This document shows, piece by piece, positions 57,026 through 64,000 of a DNA stretch of 64,000 nucleotides (its first letter is position 1; each line of letters opens with the position of its first letter). The position numbers and the translations under genes were made by a program. The notes under the pieces were generated by a model, which saw nothing but the letters and a program-made list of their open reading frames with translations, was not told the origin of the DNA and did not search any database. Source of the DNA: Acanthamoeba sp. SK_2022b (Eukaryota > Discosea > Longamoebia > Acanthamoebidae); assembly GCA_027943245.1 (NCBI GenBank), contig JANDJZ010001751.1, positions 186,001 through 250,000 on the forward strand. Direction: 5' to 3'.

Positions 57026-57793
57026 TCAGGCTTTTTTCGCTGCGGCAGCGGCTTTGACGATCACGGCGAAAGCGTCGGCTTTCAGCGAAGCGCCGCCAAC
57101 CAGCGCGCCGTCGATGTCCGGCTGAGAGAACAGCTCTGCGGCGTTCTTGTCGTTCACCGAACCGCCGTACTGGATGATGATTTCAGCGGCAACCGCGGCA
57201 TCGTGTTTGGCGATGTGGTCACGGATAAATTTGTGCACGGCCTGCGCCTGCGCAGGGGTAGCGGACTTGCCGGTACCGATGGCCCAGACCGGCTCATAGG
57301 CGATCACGGTGCCTTTCATCGCCGGTGCGCCCAGCGTTTTCAGCACGGCGTCGATCTGGCGCGCACACACTTCTTCAGTTTTGCCCGCAGCGTTTTCCGC
57401 TTCGGTTTCACCGATGCACAGTACCGGGATCAGGCCGGCTTCTTTCAGCACGGCGAATTTCTCGGCGATGACTTCGTCGCTCTCTTTGTGGTAGGTGCGA
57501 CGCTCGGAGTGGCCGATGATGATGTACTGGGCGCCGACGTCTTTCAGCATGTTGGCGGAAACTTCACCGGTGAAGGCGCCGGACAGGTTAACGTCCACGT
57601 TCTGCGCGCCCAGCGCGATGCGGCTGCCGGCCAGCGCGTGCTTGGCCTGATCCAGATACATCACCGGCGGGGCGATGGCGACGCCACAGCCGTCAACGCT
57701 GCTCAGCTCATTGCGCAGGCCGGCGATCAGTTCGTTGACCATGTGGGTGCTGCCGTTAAGCTTCCAGTTACCCATAACTAATGGATGACGCAT
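57026..57793 (-). CDS. tpiA: Triosephosphate isomerase
   Basis: TpiA interconverts dihydroxyacetone phosphate and glyceraldehyde 3-phosphate. The 255-residue TIM barrel has the catalytic Lys11 (MGNWKLNG), His95 (IIIGHSERR) and Glu167 ([12 protein letters not shown]). A strong GGAGG site precedes the ATG at 57791-57793; an in-frame extension to 57835 is not family-like. E. coli has cdh between sbp and tpiA; it is absent here. Confidence 0.98.
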   Translation of the reverse strand: MRHPLVMGNWKLNGSTHMVNELIAGLRNELSSVDGCGVAIAPPVMYLDQAKHALAGSRIALGAQNVDVNLSGAFTGEVSANMLKDVGAQYIIIGHSERRTYHKESDEVIAEKFAVLKEAGLIPVLCIGETEAENAAGKTEEVCARQIDAVLKTLGAPAMKGTVIAYEPVWAIGTGKSATPAQAQAVHKFIRDHIAKHDAAVAAEIIIQYGGSVNDKNAAELFSQPDIDGALVGGASLKADAFAVIVKAAAAAKKA

Positions 57794-57920
57794 GTTTTTT
57801 CCTCCAACTAGAAAACGCGAGAGTCGAAATGACAACTGCCGGACCGGCAGTTTACCTGCCCAACAGTATAGAGATCATTAAGCGCGAAGGCTTTGCTTTT
57901 CGTCATTAAATGCCGCGCCG

Positions 57921-58517
57921 TTACGGCTCGGAAAGCGCCAGCTTAATCGGTTCAACCGCGAAGGTTACGCCTTTATCGCCGTTGTCCGAGACGACATAGC
58001 GAATGGCGCCGACCTGCTGTTGGTAAAAGCGCGACCCTTTGCCTTTTTCCAGCAGGCTGTTCACCTTGTTCTGGCTCTGTTCCACCGTCAACGCCGGTTC
58101 GAACTGGCGCATCAGCGCCGCCATGTAGCTGATGGCGATGGCGCGCGCGGCTTTTTCTTCATTGGCCTGCTGCAGCGGCAGGTGAGTGATCTGCAACGTT
58201 TTGATTTTACCGGTGCCTTTCTCCAGCGCGGTGGAGGCGTACAGGTTTTCGTTGAGTTTGCTGGCGGCGCGCGTCAGCAGCGGCGAATCGTCTTCGGCGG
58301 CGGGAATGGCGCGGAATTCGCCAATCGGCAGCTTCGGGTTATCGCGGTTGTATTTTTCGCGGAATTTGACCACCGTCAGATCGAACGTCGGTGCCCCGGC
58401 CAGCAGGTAAGGTGCGGCGGGCGTCGCATCGGCGGGCGGCGGATCGGCCCAGGCGCTGGCGGCCACCTGCAGCAGGCAGGCGATGACGAGGGTTTTTCTC
58501 AGCATGGCGTATGGCAT
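57921..58517 (-). CDS. yiiQ: YiiQ, DUF1454 periplasmic protein
   Basis: A 198-residue secreted protein with a signal peptide (about 1-24, ending ASAWA) and the DUF1454 body: PYLLAGAPTFDLTVVKFREK, TRAASKLNENLYASTALEKG and the C-terminal YVVSDNGDKGVTFAVEPIKL. Function unknown. Start uncertain: ATG at 58517 gives nearly the E. coli length; ATG at 58505 or a TTG at 58526 are alternatives, and no good ribosome site favours one. It lies upstream of tpiA on the same strand and divergent from yiiR. Confidence 0.88.
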   Translation of the reverse strand: MPYAMLRKTLVIACLLQVAASAWADPPPADATPAAPYLLAGAPTFDLTVVKFREKYNRDNPKLPIGEFRAIPAAEDDSPLLTRAASKLNENLYASTALEKGTGKIKTLQITHLPLQQANEEKAARAIAISYMAALMRQFEPALTVEQSQNKVNSLLEKGKGSRFYQQQVGAIRYVVSDNGDKGVTFAVEPIKLALSEP

Positions 58518-58704
58518 CAAGGACAAAGATGGCTCCGATTAAAGCGATAACCCGCGGGGCTTGTCAAAGATCCCACGCCATTATCGGTTCGCTGACGAGA
58601 AAGCTGTGCGGCGCACCGCGTTATGCGAGGCGGAAAACTCGGCCCGGCAGCGCCTATGTTACACTGCGGCGCAGAATATGGGCAGGCTTAGAGCGCAGGA
58701 ATCG

Positions 58705-59124
58705 ATGACGTTACAACAGTGGTGTTTTTCTTTTAAGGGCCGCATCGGGCGGCGCGACTTTTGGATTTGGATGGGGCTGTGGTTGGTGCTGATGGCGGCG
58801 GCGTTTACGCTGGCCAATTATCAGCTGGTCGCCATCCAATCCATCGCCTTCTTTATCGTGGCGCTGCTGTGGCCGACGGCGGCGGTGCTGGTCAAGCGCC
58901 TGCACGATCGCAACAAGGCCGGCTGGTGGGCGCTGCTGCTGATCCTGGCGTGGATGCTGGCGGCGGGGAACTGGCAGATGCTGGCGCCGATCTGGCAATG
59001 GGGCGTCGGGCGCTTCATTCCGACGCTGATTATCGTGATGATGATGATCGATCTGGGGGCCTTCGTCGGCACGCCGGGAGATAACCGGTTTGGCCCGGAA
59101 GCCGAACCGGTGAAGTTCCGCTGA
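58705..59124 (+). CDS. yiiR: YiiR, DUF805 inner-membrane protein
   Basis: A 139-residue membrane protein of the DUF805 family: MTLQQWCFSFKGRIGRRDFW with the conserved FxGRxxRRxFW start, three to four hydrophobic helices, and the VKRLHDRNKAGWW motif between them. Ends with PGDNRFGPEAEP, also typical. Function unknown. The ATG at 58705 follows GCAGGAA. It is convergent with fpr. Confidence 0.9.
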   Translation: MTLQQWCFSFKGRIGRRDFWIWMGLWLVLMAAAFTLANYQLVAIQSIAFFIVALLWPTAAVLVKRLHDRNKAGWWALLLILAWMLAAGNWQMLAPIWQWGVGRFIPTLIIVMMMIDLGAFVGTPGDNRFGPEAEPVKFR

Positions 59125-59135
59125 CCCTCGCCGGG

Positions 59136-59882
59136 TTACCAGTAGTGTTCGCTGGTGATGTGGCCCGGCTTGCGGCGCAGGTGCTTGCGCATCTGGCGGT
59201 GGTCTTTCAGCGTTTGCTGGGTGTCCCGCACCATTTGCGGGTTGCCGCACAGCATCACGTGGCTGGTTTCGGCGTCGATAGTCAAACCGATCGCCGCTTC
59301 CAGCCGGCCGTCCTCGATCAGCGCCGGTACGCGGCCTGTCAATGAGCCGGGCGCCTCTTCGCGGCTGACGACGGTCTGGATGCGCAGCTTGCCATTGTAG
59401 CGCTGCTGCAGTTGCTGCATCAGCGGCAGGTAGCTCAGGTCACGCGCAAAGCGCGCGGCGTGCACCAGCACCAGGTTGTTGAAGCGCTCCAGGCCGGCGC
59501 CCTGCTGCAGAATCGATAAATAGGGGCCGATGGCGGTGCCGGTCGCCAGCATCCACAGCGTATCGCAGTCGGGCACCTCGTCCAGCACGAAGAAGCCGGC
59601 CGCTTCTTTGGTTACCATCACGTCCGAGCCCGGCTGCAGCTGACTGAGGCGCGGGCTCAGCTTGCCTTCCGGCACGGTGACCAGATAGAACTCCAGATTG
59701 GCGTCGTCGGGGGCATTGACGTAGGAGTAGGCGCGTTGCACCCGTTCGCCGTCGATCTCCAGCGCCAGCTTGGCAAATTGCCCGGCGGTGAAAGGATCGA
59801 TGGGGGCATTGACCACCAGGCTGAACAGCCCGTCGGTCCATTGTTTTACCTGCGTAACCTTGCCGTTTACCCATTCAGCCAT
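59136..59882 (-). CDS. fpr: Ferredoxin/flavodoxin-NADP+ reductase
   Basis: Fpr passes electrons from NADPH via FAD to flavodoxin and ferredoxin; it is part of the oxidative-stress response in E. coli. The 248-residue enzyme has the FAD motif RAYSYVNAPDD, the NADP-site MLATGTAIGPYLSIL, MLCGNPQMV, and the C-terminal Tyr-Trp (SEHYW) that stacks on the flavin. It is three bases downstream of a cysteine-rich HTH regulator, so the two are probably co-transcribed. Confidence 0.96.
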   Translation of the reverse strand: MAEWVNGKVTQVKQWTDGLFSLVVNAPIDPFTAGQFAKLALEIDGERVQRAYSYVNAPDDANLEFYLVTVPEGKLSPRLSQLQPGSDVMVTKEAAGFFVLDEVPDCDTLWMLATGTAIGPYLSILQQGAGLERFNNLVLVHAARFARDLSYLPLMQQLQQRYNGKLRIQTVVSREEAPGSLTGRVPALIEDGRLEAAIGLTIDAETSHVMLCGNPQMVRDTQQTLKDHRQMRKHLRRKPGHITSEHYW

Positions 59883-59885
59883 ACT

Positions 59886-60497
59886 CTAAAGCTCCCGTGG
59901 TCGAATCAAATAAGCACAATGTCGTGAGCCGGAAATGGCGTGCGCGGTGCGCTCTACCCGGTAGTCGTTGCCGAACAGGCGGTGAAACAGCTGCAGCTCG
60001 GAATTGCACAGGCTGCTGCAGCTGGAACCGGCCACGCCGATCGGGCAGTGGTTTTCCACCAACAGCGCGCCGTGCGGGTGGTCGAACAATTCGGCCATGT
60101 AACCGTCGTGTTGCCGCAGGCGCACCAGGCGGGCTAACCGGTCCTGATGGCTGCGCTCGGCGGACAGCTCTTCGGCATAACGCAGATAAAGCTGCTCTTC
60201 GCGCGCGTTGAGCAACGGCTCCACCCCGGCGCCGCCAAACAGCTGCAGCGCGGATGCCCGCAGCCGCTCCTGATCGGCGGCGGCAAAGGCGTGCCCTCGC
60301 TCGGTCAGCGACCAGTAGCGCGTCGGGCGGCCGACCTTGCTGCGCGCTTCTTCGTAACAAACCAACTCACGTTTTTCCAGGGATTGCAGATGTTGTCGGA
60401 TGCCCATCGGCGTAATGTCCAGACGCTCCGCCAGCATTTTGGCCGAGTGCGGGCCGAGAGCCTTTAACTGCAATAAAATCAGCTCAGGTGTTTTCAT
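59886..60497 (-). CDS. HTH regulator with C-terminal cysteine cluster (SufR-like)
   Basis: A 203-residue transcription factor with an N-terminal winged helix (about 1-75; MLAERLDITPMGIRQHLQSL is the HTH) and a C-terminal domain carrying cysteines at about 151, 160, 164 and 194 in HCPIGVAGSSCSSLCNSELQ and GSRHCAYLI. This layout resembles SufR-type DeoR/ArsR-fold regulators that bind an Fe-S cluster, which is inference. It is three bases upstream of fpr on the same strand, and divergent from emrD. E. coli has no gene of this kind at this place. A role in redox or iron sensing that controls fpr is plausible. Confidence 0.75.
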   Translation of the reverse strand: MKTPELILLQLKALGPHSAKMLAERLDITPMGIRQHLQSLEKRELVCYEEARSKVGRPTRYWSLTERGHAFAAADQERLRASALQLFGGAGVEPLLNAREEQLYLRYAEELSAERSHQDRLARLVRLRQHDGYMAELFDHPHGALLVENHCPIGVAGSSCSSLCNSELQLFHRLFGNDYRVERTAHAISGSRHCAYLIRPREL

Positions 60498-60794
60498 GAA
60501 CCAAATCCCTATGGTGTTATTTTATTTCAAGTTGATGAAAAGAATTATCGATTAAATGCTAAAGCGCGGCTACTGCAAGGGCGCTATTTTTAACTCCAAA
60601 GCGTTAGACGTACAGTTTAATTTACGAGCCTGGTCGGGTTTGCTGCCAGTGTGACCTGGATCAATATCTGCCTGAAACTCGCTAAAAAAATCAGATTTGA
60701 TTAGTTTATGCCGCCATAGAGGGCTGCTCGCCGTTCTGGCTGCTGCAACGGCCATACCGGGACGCTGTGACGAGTTGAAACGTTAACGAAGATA

Positions 60795-61979
60795 ATGAGA
60801 AAACTAGAGAATTTTCACCTGCTGGTGATGCTTATCCTGTTGGTCGCCGTCGGTCAGATGGCGCAAACCATTTATGTTCCCGTGATTGCTGATATCGCCC
60901 ACGATCTGTCGGTTCGCACCGGCGCCGTGCAACGGGTGATGGCGGCGTATCTGCTGACCTACGGTTTCTCCCAGCTGATTTACGGTCCGATATCGGACCG
61001 TATCGGACGTCGTCCGGTGATCCTGACCGGCATGATGATCTTCCTGGTCGGTGCGCTGGGCGCGCTGCTGTCCACCAACCTGACGATGCTGGTCGCCGCC
61101 AGCGCGATTCAGGGCATGGGCACCGGCGTGGCGGGCGTGATGGCGCGCACCATGCCGCGCGATCTGTATGCCGGCACCGCGCTGCGCTACGCCAATAGCC
61201 TGTTGAACATGGGGATTCTGGTTAGCCCGCTACTGGCGCCGGTGATCGGCGGCGCATTGGCAATGGTGTTCGGCTGGCGCGCCTGTTATGCCTTCCTGTT
61301 GGCGCTGTGCGCCTGCGTCGCCTTCGCCATGTTTCGCTGGTTGCCGGAGACCCGCCCGGTGCAGACGGAAAAACGCCGCATGCTGGCCAGTTTTCGCCAG
61401 CTGCTGGGCGACAGCACCTTCAGCTGCTATCTGGTGATGCTGATCGGCGCGCTGGCGGGGATTGCGGTATTCGAGGCCAGCTGTGGCGTGTTGATGGGCG
61501 GCGTATTGGGGCTGAGCGGTCTGACCGTCAGCATCCTGTTCATTCTGCCGATCCCGGCGGCGTTTTTCGGCGCCTGGTACGCCGGGCGCGACGGCAAGAC
61601 CTTCCACACGCTGATGTGGCATTCGGTGATTAGCTGCCTGCTGGCGGGGGCGATGATGTGGATCCCGGGCTGGTTCGGCGTGATGAACATCTGGACGCTG
61701 ATCGTGCCGGCCGCGCTGTTCTTCTTCGGCGCCGGCATGCTGTTCCCGCTGGCGACCACCGGGGCGATGGAGCCGTTCCCTTACCTGGCCGGCGCGGCGG
61801 GCGCGTTGGTGGGCGGCATGCAGAACATGGGATCGGGGCTCGCGACCTGGCTTTCCGCCATGCTGCCGCAAACCGGGCAGTTCAGCCTCGGATTGCTGAT
61901 GTTCGCGATGGCGCTGCTGATCCTGCTGTGCTGGTGGCCGCTGTCCAACCGGATGCAACATCAGGGGCATACCGCATAA
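60795..61979 (+). CDS. emrD: Multidrug MFS transporter EmrD
   Basis: EmrD is a 12-helix H+-driven exporter of amphipathic compounds and uncouplers. The 394-residue protein matches E. coli EmrD along its length: QMAQTIYVPVIADIAHDL in helix 1, motif A YGPISDRIGRRPVI after helix 2, and RTMPRDLYAG and LNMGILVSPLLAPVIGG in helices 4-5. In E. coli emrD is elsewhere on the chromosome; here it is divergent from the Fe-S-like regulator, with 297 bases between the starts. That gap is AT-rich with no repeat that I could assign to a known regulator. Confidence 0.93.
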   Translation: MRKLENFHLLVMLILLVAVGQMAQTIYVPVIADIAHDLSVRTGAVQRVMAAYLLTYGFSQLIYGPISDRIGRRPVILTGMMIFLVGALGALLSTNLTMLVAASAIQGMGTGVAGVMARTMPRDLYAGTALRYANSLLNMGILVSPLLAPVIGGALAMVFGWRACYAFLLALCACVAFAMFRWLPETRPVQTEKRRMLASFRQLLGDSTFSCYLVMLIGALAGIAVFEASCGVLMGGVLGLSGLTVSILFILPIPAAFFGAWYAGRDGKTFHTLMWHSVISCLLAGAMMWIPGWFGVMNIWTLIVPAALFFFGAGMLFPLATTGAMEPFPYLAGAAGALVGGMQNMGSGLATWLSAMLPQTGQFSLGLLMFAMALLILLCWWPLSNRMQHQGHTA

Positions 61980-61990
61980 CCCTCTTCCTG

Positions 61991-62041
61991 AACCGGCGCA
62001 GGCCTTAGTCTTGCAAGACGACTAAGGTCCTGCCGCCGGTT
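61991..62041 (+). terminator. Long hairpin after emrD
   Basis: AACCGGCG-CAGG-CCTTAGTC (61991-62010) pairs with 62020-62041 over 20 bp with two single-base bulges, and the loop itself contains the palindrome GTCTTGCAAGAC. Only a short TTT follows. It lies between emrD and the next co-directional gene, so it may terminate emrD or protect its 3' end. Confidence 0.6.
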
Positions 62042-62113
62042 TGACCCAGGTTATTACTGCGCTGAGGCGATCGGTATACACTTTACCGACAGTATTTTTC
62101 CGGGTTATTCGCT

Positions 62114-63088
62114 ATGTCATCACTGCAGTGCATTCAATGTGTTCCCGTCGGTTTCTTTGGGATGGTTCTGGGGGTTTTCGGCCTCGGCAGCGCCTGGCGA
62201 TACGCCGCCACGCTCGGCTATGGGCCCGGCTGGCTGGGTGAGTCGCTCATCTTTCTCGGCAGTGCTATCTGGCTGGCGTTGGCGCTGATCTATCTCTGCC
62301 GCTGCCTGATTGACCCACGCGCGGTGCGTGACGAGTTTCGCAGCAACACTCAGTTCAGTTTTATCAGCTTGCTTCCGGCAGGCGGCGTGTTGGTGTCCAT
62401 CGGTCTGCACCCCTACAGCCTGCCGCTGGCGAATGGGCTGATGGTCGCGGGCTCCGTCGGCCAGCTCATCTTCTCGGCCTGGCGCTGTGCGCCGTTGTGG
62501 CGCGGCGAGTTCGCGTCGGAGGCCACGACGCCGGGATTCTACCTGCCGACGGTGGCCGCTAACTTTATCTGCGCGATGGCGTTTGGCACCGCCGGCCACC
62601 CTGATATCGGCATGATGTTTCTTGGCGCCGGTTTGATTTCATGGCTGACCCTCGAACCCGCCATTATCCACCGTCTGCGCACCAAGGCCGCGCTGCCGGC
62701 CGCCGCCCGCGGCGTTATCGGTATTCAGCTGGCTCCGGCCTTTGTCGCCTGCTACGCGTGGTTATGCGTCAATGGCAACGACTTCGATACGTTCGCCTTA
62801 ATCCTGTTGGGCTACGGCCTGCTGCAGCTGTTTTTTATGTTCCGGTTGGTGCGTTGGTTTTTTGCCGGTGGCTTCAGCCCGGGCATGTGGGCTTTCTCGT
62901 TCGGCTTATCGGCGATGGCGAACGCGTCGCTGCGGTTGTTGCAGAGCCAGCGCGGGGCAGATATGCAAGTGCTGGCCTGGGGGCTGTTCGCGTTGGCTAA
63001 CCTGCTGCTCGTCGGCCTGATGGTGAAGACGCTGTGGCTGCTGTTGCGTGGGAAACTGCTGCCCGCCAAAACGCCGGTGGCGGGATGA
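62114..63088 (+). CDS. TDT-family membrane transporter (TehA/SLAC1-like)
   Basis: A 324-residue integral membrane protein with about ten hydrophobic helices. The start VPVGFFGMVLGVFGLGSAWR, and later FGTAGHPDIGMMFLGAGLIS and FVACYAWLCVNG, fit the tellurite-resistance/dicarboxylate transporter (TDT) family, whose TehA and SLAC1 members are anion channels. The substrate cannot be read from the sequence, and tehB is not next to it. The ATG at 62114 is about 130 bases after emrD. Confidence 0.75.
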   Translation: MSSLQCIQCVPVGFFGMVLGVFGLGSAWRYAATLGYGPGWLGESLIFLGSAIWLALALIYLCRCLIDPRAVRDEFRSNTQFSFISLLPAGGVLVSIGLHPYSLPLANGLMVAGSVGQLIFSAWRCAPLWRGEFASEATTPGFYLPTVAANFICAMAFGTAGHPDIGMMFLGAGLISWLTLEPAIIHRLRTKAALPAAARGVIGIQLAPAFVACYAWLCVNGNDFDTFALILLGYGLLQLFFMFRLVRWFFAGGFSPGMWAFSFGLSAMANASLRLLQSQRGADMQVLAWGLFALANLLLVGLMVKTLWLLLRGKLLPAKTPVAG

Positions 63089-63128
63089 ACCCGCCCTCAG
63101 CGGCTACTGGGGGCGGTCTCTTGTCGGC

Positions 63129-64000
63129 TTACAGCAAAAACTCGTGCAGCGCCGGGTCTTTGCGATCCAGATAGTGGGTCGAACGGATGCGGCGGATGGT
63201 GCGTGACTTGCCGCGGATCAGCAGGGTTTCGGTCGTGGCCATGTTGCCCTGGCGGCTGATACCCTCCAGCAGATCGCCCTTGGTGATGCCGGTGGCGGAG
63301 AAGATCACGTTGTCGTTGCGCGCCATCTGGTCCATGCGCAGCACCTGACCGGCCTCGATACCCATTTCCCGGCAGCGCGCCAGCTCCTGTTCGCCGATGC
63401 GGCGGTTCTCGGCGCTGTCGCCTTTCACTTCATGGCGCGGCAGCAAACGCGCCTGCATGTCGCCGTCCAGCGCGCGGATCACCGCGGCTGAGATCACCCC
63501 TTCCGGCGCGCCGCCGATGCCATACATCACATCGACCTCGCTTTCCGGCATGCAGGTGAGAATGGAGGCCGCCACGTCGCCGTCAGGAATGGCGAACACC
63601 CGCACGCCCAGCTGCTGCATCTGCGCGATGACGCCGTCGTGGCGCGGTTTGGCCAAGACGATCACCGTCAGCTGCGACAGCGGTTTGCCCAGCCGTGCGG
63701 CGACGTTCTGCAGGTTCTCCGCCAGCGGCAGGTCGAGATCGATGGCGCCGCGCGCCGCCGGGCCGACCACCAGCTTCTCCATGTACATGTCCGGCGCGTG
63801 CAGGAAGGTGCCGCGATCGCCCACCGCCAATACCGCCAGCGCATTCGACTGGCCCATGGCGGTCATGCGGGTGCCTTCGATCGGATCGACCGCGATGTCG
63901 ACCGCGTCGCCCTGGCCGGTGCCGACCTGTTCGCCGATATACAGCATCGGCGCTTCGTCGATCTCGCCTTCGCCGATCACGATGCGGCCATCGATATCCA
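63129..64000 (-). CDS. glpX: Fructose-1,6-bisphosphatase class II GlpX (start outside window)
   Basis: GlpX hydrolyses fructose 1,6-bisphosphate for gluconeogenesis; in E. coli it is the third gene of glpFKX. About 290 codons are visible and the frame continues beyond the right edge; the N-terminal ~45 residues are missing. Visible motifs: VIGEGEIDEAPMLYIGE and DIAVDPIEGTRMTAMG (metal and phosphate sites), then GIGGAPEGVISAAVIRAL. Ends FLL after DRKDPALHE. Confidence 0.96.
   Translation of the reverse strand, partial: DIDGRIVIGEGEIDEAPMLYIGEQVGTGQGDAVDIAVDPIEGTRMTAMGQSNALAVLAVGDRGTFLHAPDMYMEKLVVGPAARGAIDLDLPLAENLQNVAARLGKPLSQLTVIVLAKPRHDGVIAQMQQLGVRVFAIPDGDVAASILTCMPESEVDVMYGIGGAPEGVISAAVIRALDGDMQARLLPRHEVKGDSAENRRIGEQELARCREMGIEAGQVLRMDQMARNDNVIFSATGITKGDLLEGISRQGNMATTETLLIRGKSRTIRRIRSTHYLDRKDPALHEFLL

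Noticed and set aside
60570..60755. 61-codon frame upstream of emrD
   Set aside because: It has no ribosome site or domain and lies in a regulatory gap.

Overview
The window is chromosomal DNA from a GC-rich member of the Enterobacterales, almost certainly Serratia (S. marcescens complex). Three things point there: E. coli-like gene order through yicH-xanP-gltS-recG-trmH-spoT-rpoZ-gmk, rph-pyrE-slmA-dut-coaBC-radC-rpmBG-mutM-coaD and kbl-tdh-yibQ-envC-gpmI-yibN-grxC-secB-gpsA-cysE-trmL; very high protein similarity to the E. coli orthologues, judged from memory; and a Serratia/Klebsiella-type lipopolysaccharide core cluster (waaE, wabG, wabH, wabN) in place of the E. coli waa genes. Every assignment was made by reading the sequence; no database was searched.

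Layout. 1-9610: purine and glutamate transport (xanP, gltS), then the gmk-rpoZ-spoT-trmH-recG operon (GMP kinase, RNA polymerase omega, ppGpp synthase/hydrolase, tRNA methylase, replication-fork helicase). 9611-15619: a variable stretch with a drug-efflux MFS/LysR pair, yicG, a DUF3574 lipoprotein, a NupC-type nucleoside transporter and a small HTH-like protein. E. coli has ligB and dinD in this interval. 15675-23583: yicC, rph-pyrE with its attenuator, slmA, dut, coaBC, radC, rpmB-rpmG, mutM, coaD. 23587-38811: the LPS core cluster, from Kdo transferase and inner-core heptosyltransferases to the WabG/WabH/WabN outer-core pathway, O-antigen ligase, and four further glycosyltransferases whose substrates must be inferred. 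39051-50794: threonine catabolism, EnvC/YibQ, glycolytic GpmI, the yibN-grxC-secB-gpsA-cysE run, two accessory genes (DUF3313 lipoprotein, CHAD protein) and trmL. 50838-64000: cpxAR/cpxP with CpxQ, fieF, pfkA, sbp, tpiA, yiiQ, yiiR, fpr, an Fe-S-type regulator, emrD, a TDT-family transporter and the 3' part of glpX. In E. coli the last two segments lie far apart on the chromosome, so the trmL/cpxA boundary is a synteny junction.

Functionally the window is mostly housekeeping. No transposase, integrase, phage module, CRISPR array, rRNA or tRNA gene was seen. The least explained material is the set of extra LPS glycosyltransferases, a structured leader in front of rpmB, a cysteine-rich regulator beside fpr, the MFS/LysR pair with tandem 14-bp repeats, and several strong intergenic hairpins. 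I did not find a convincing new multi-gene system.
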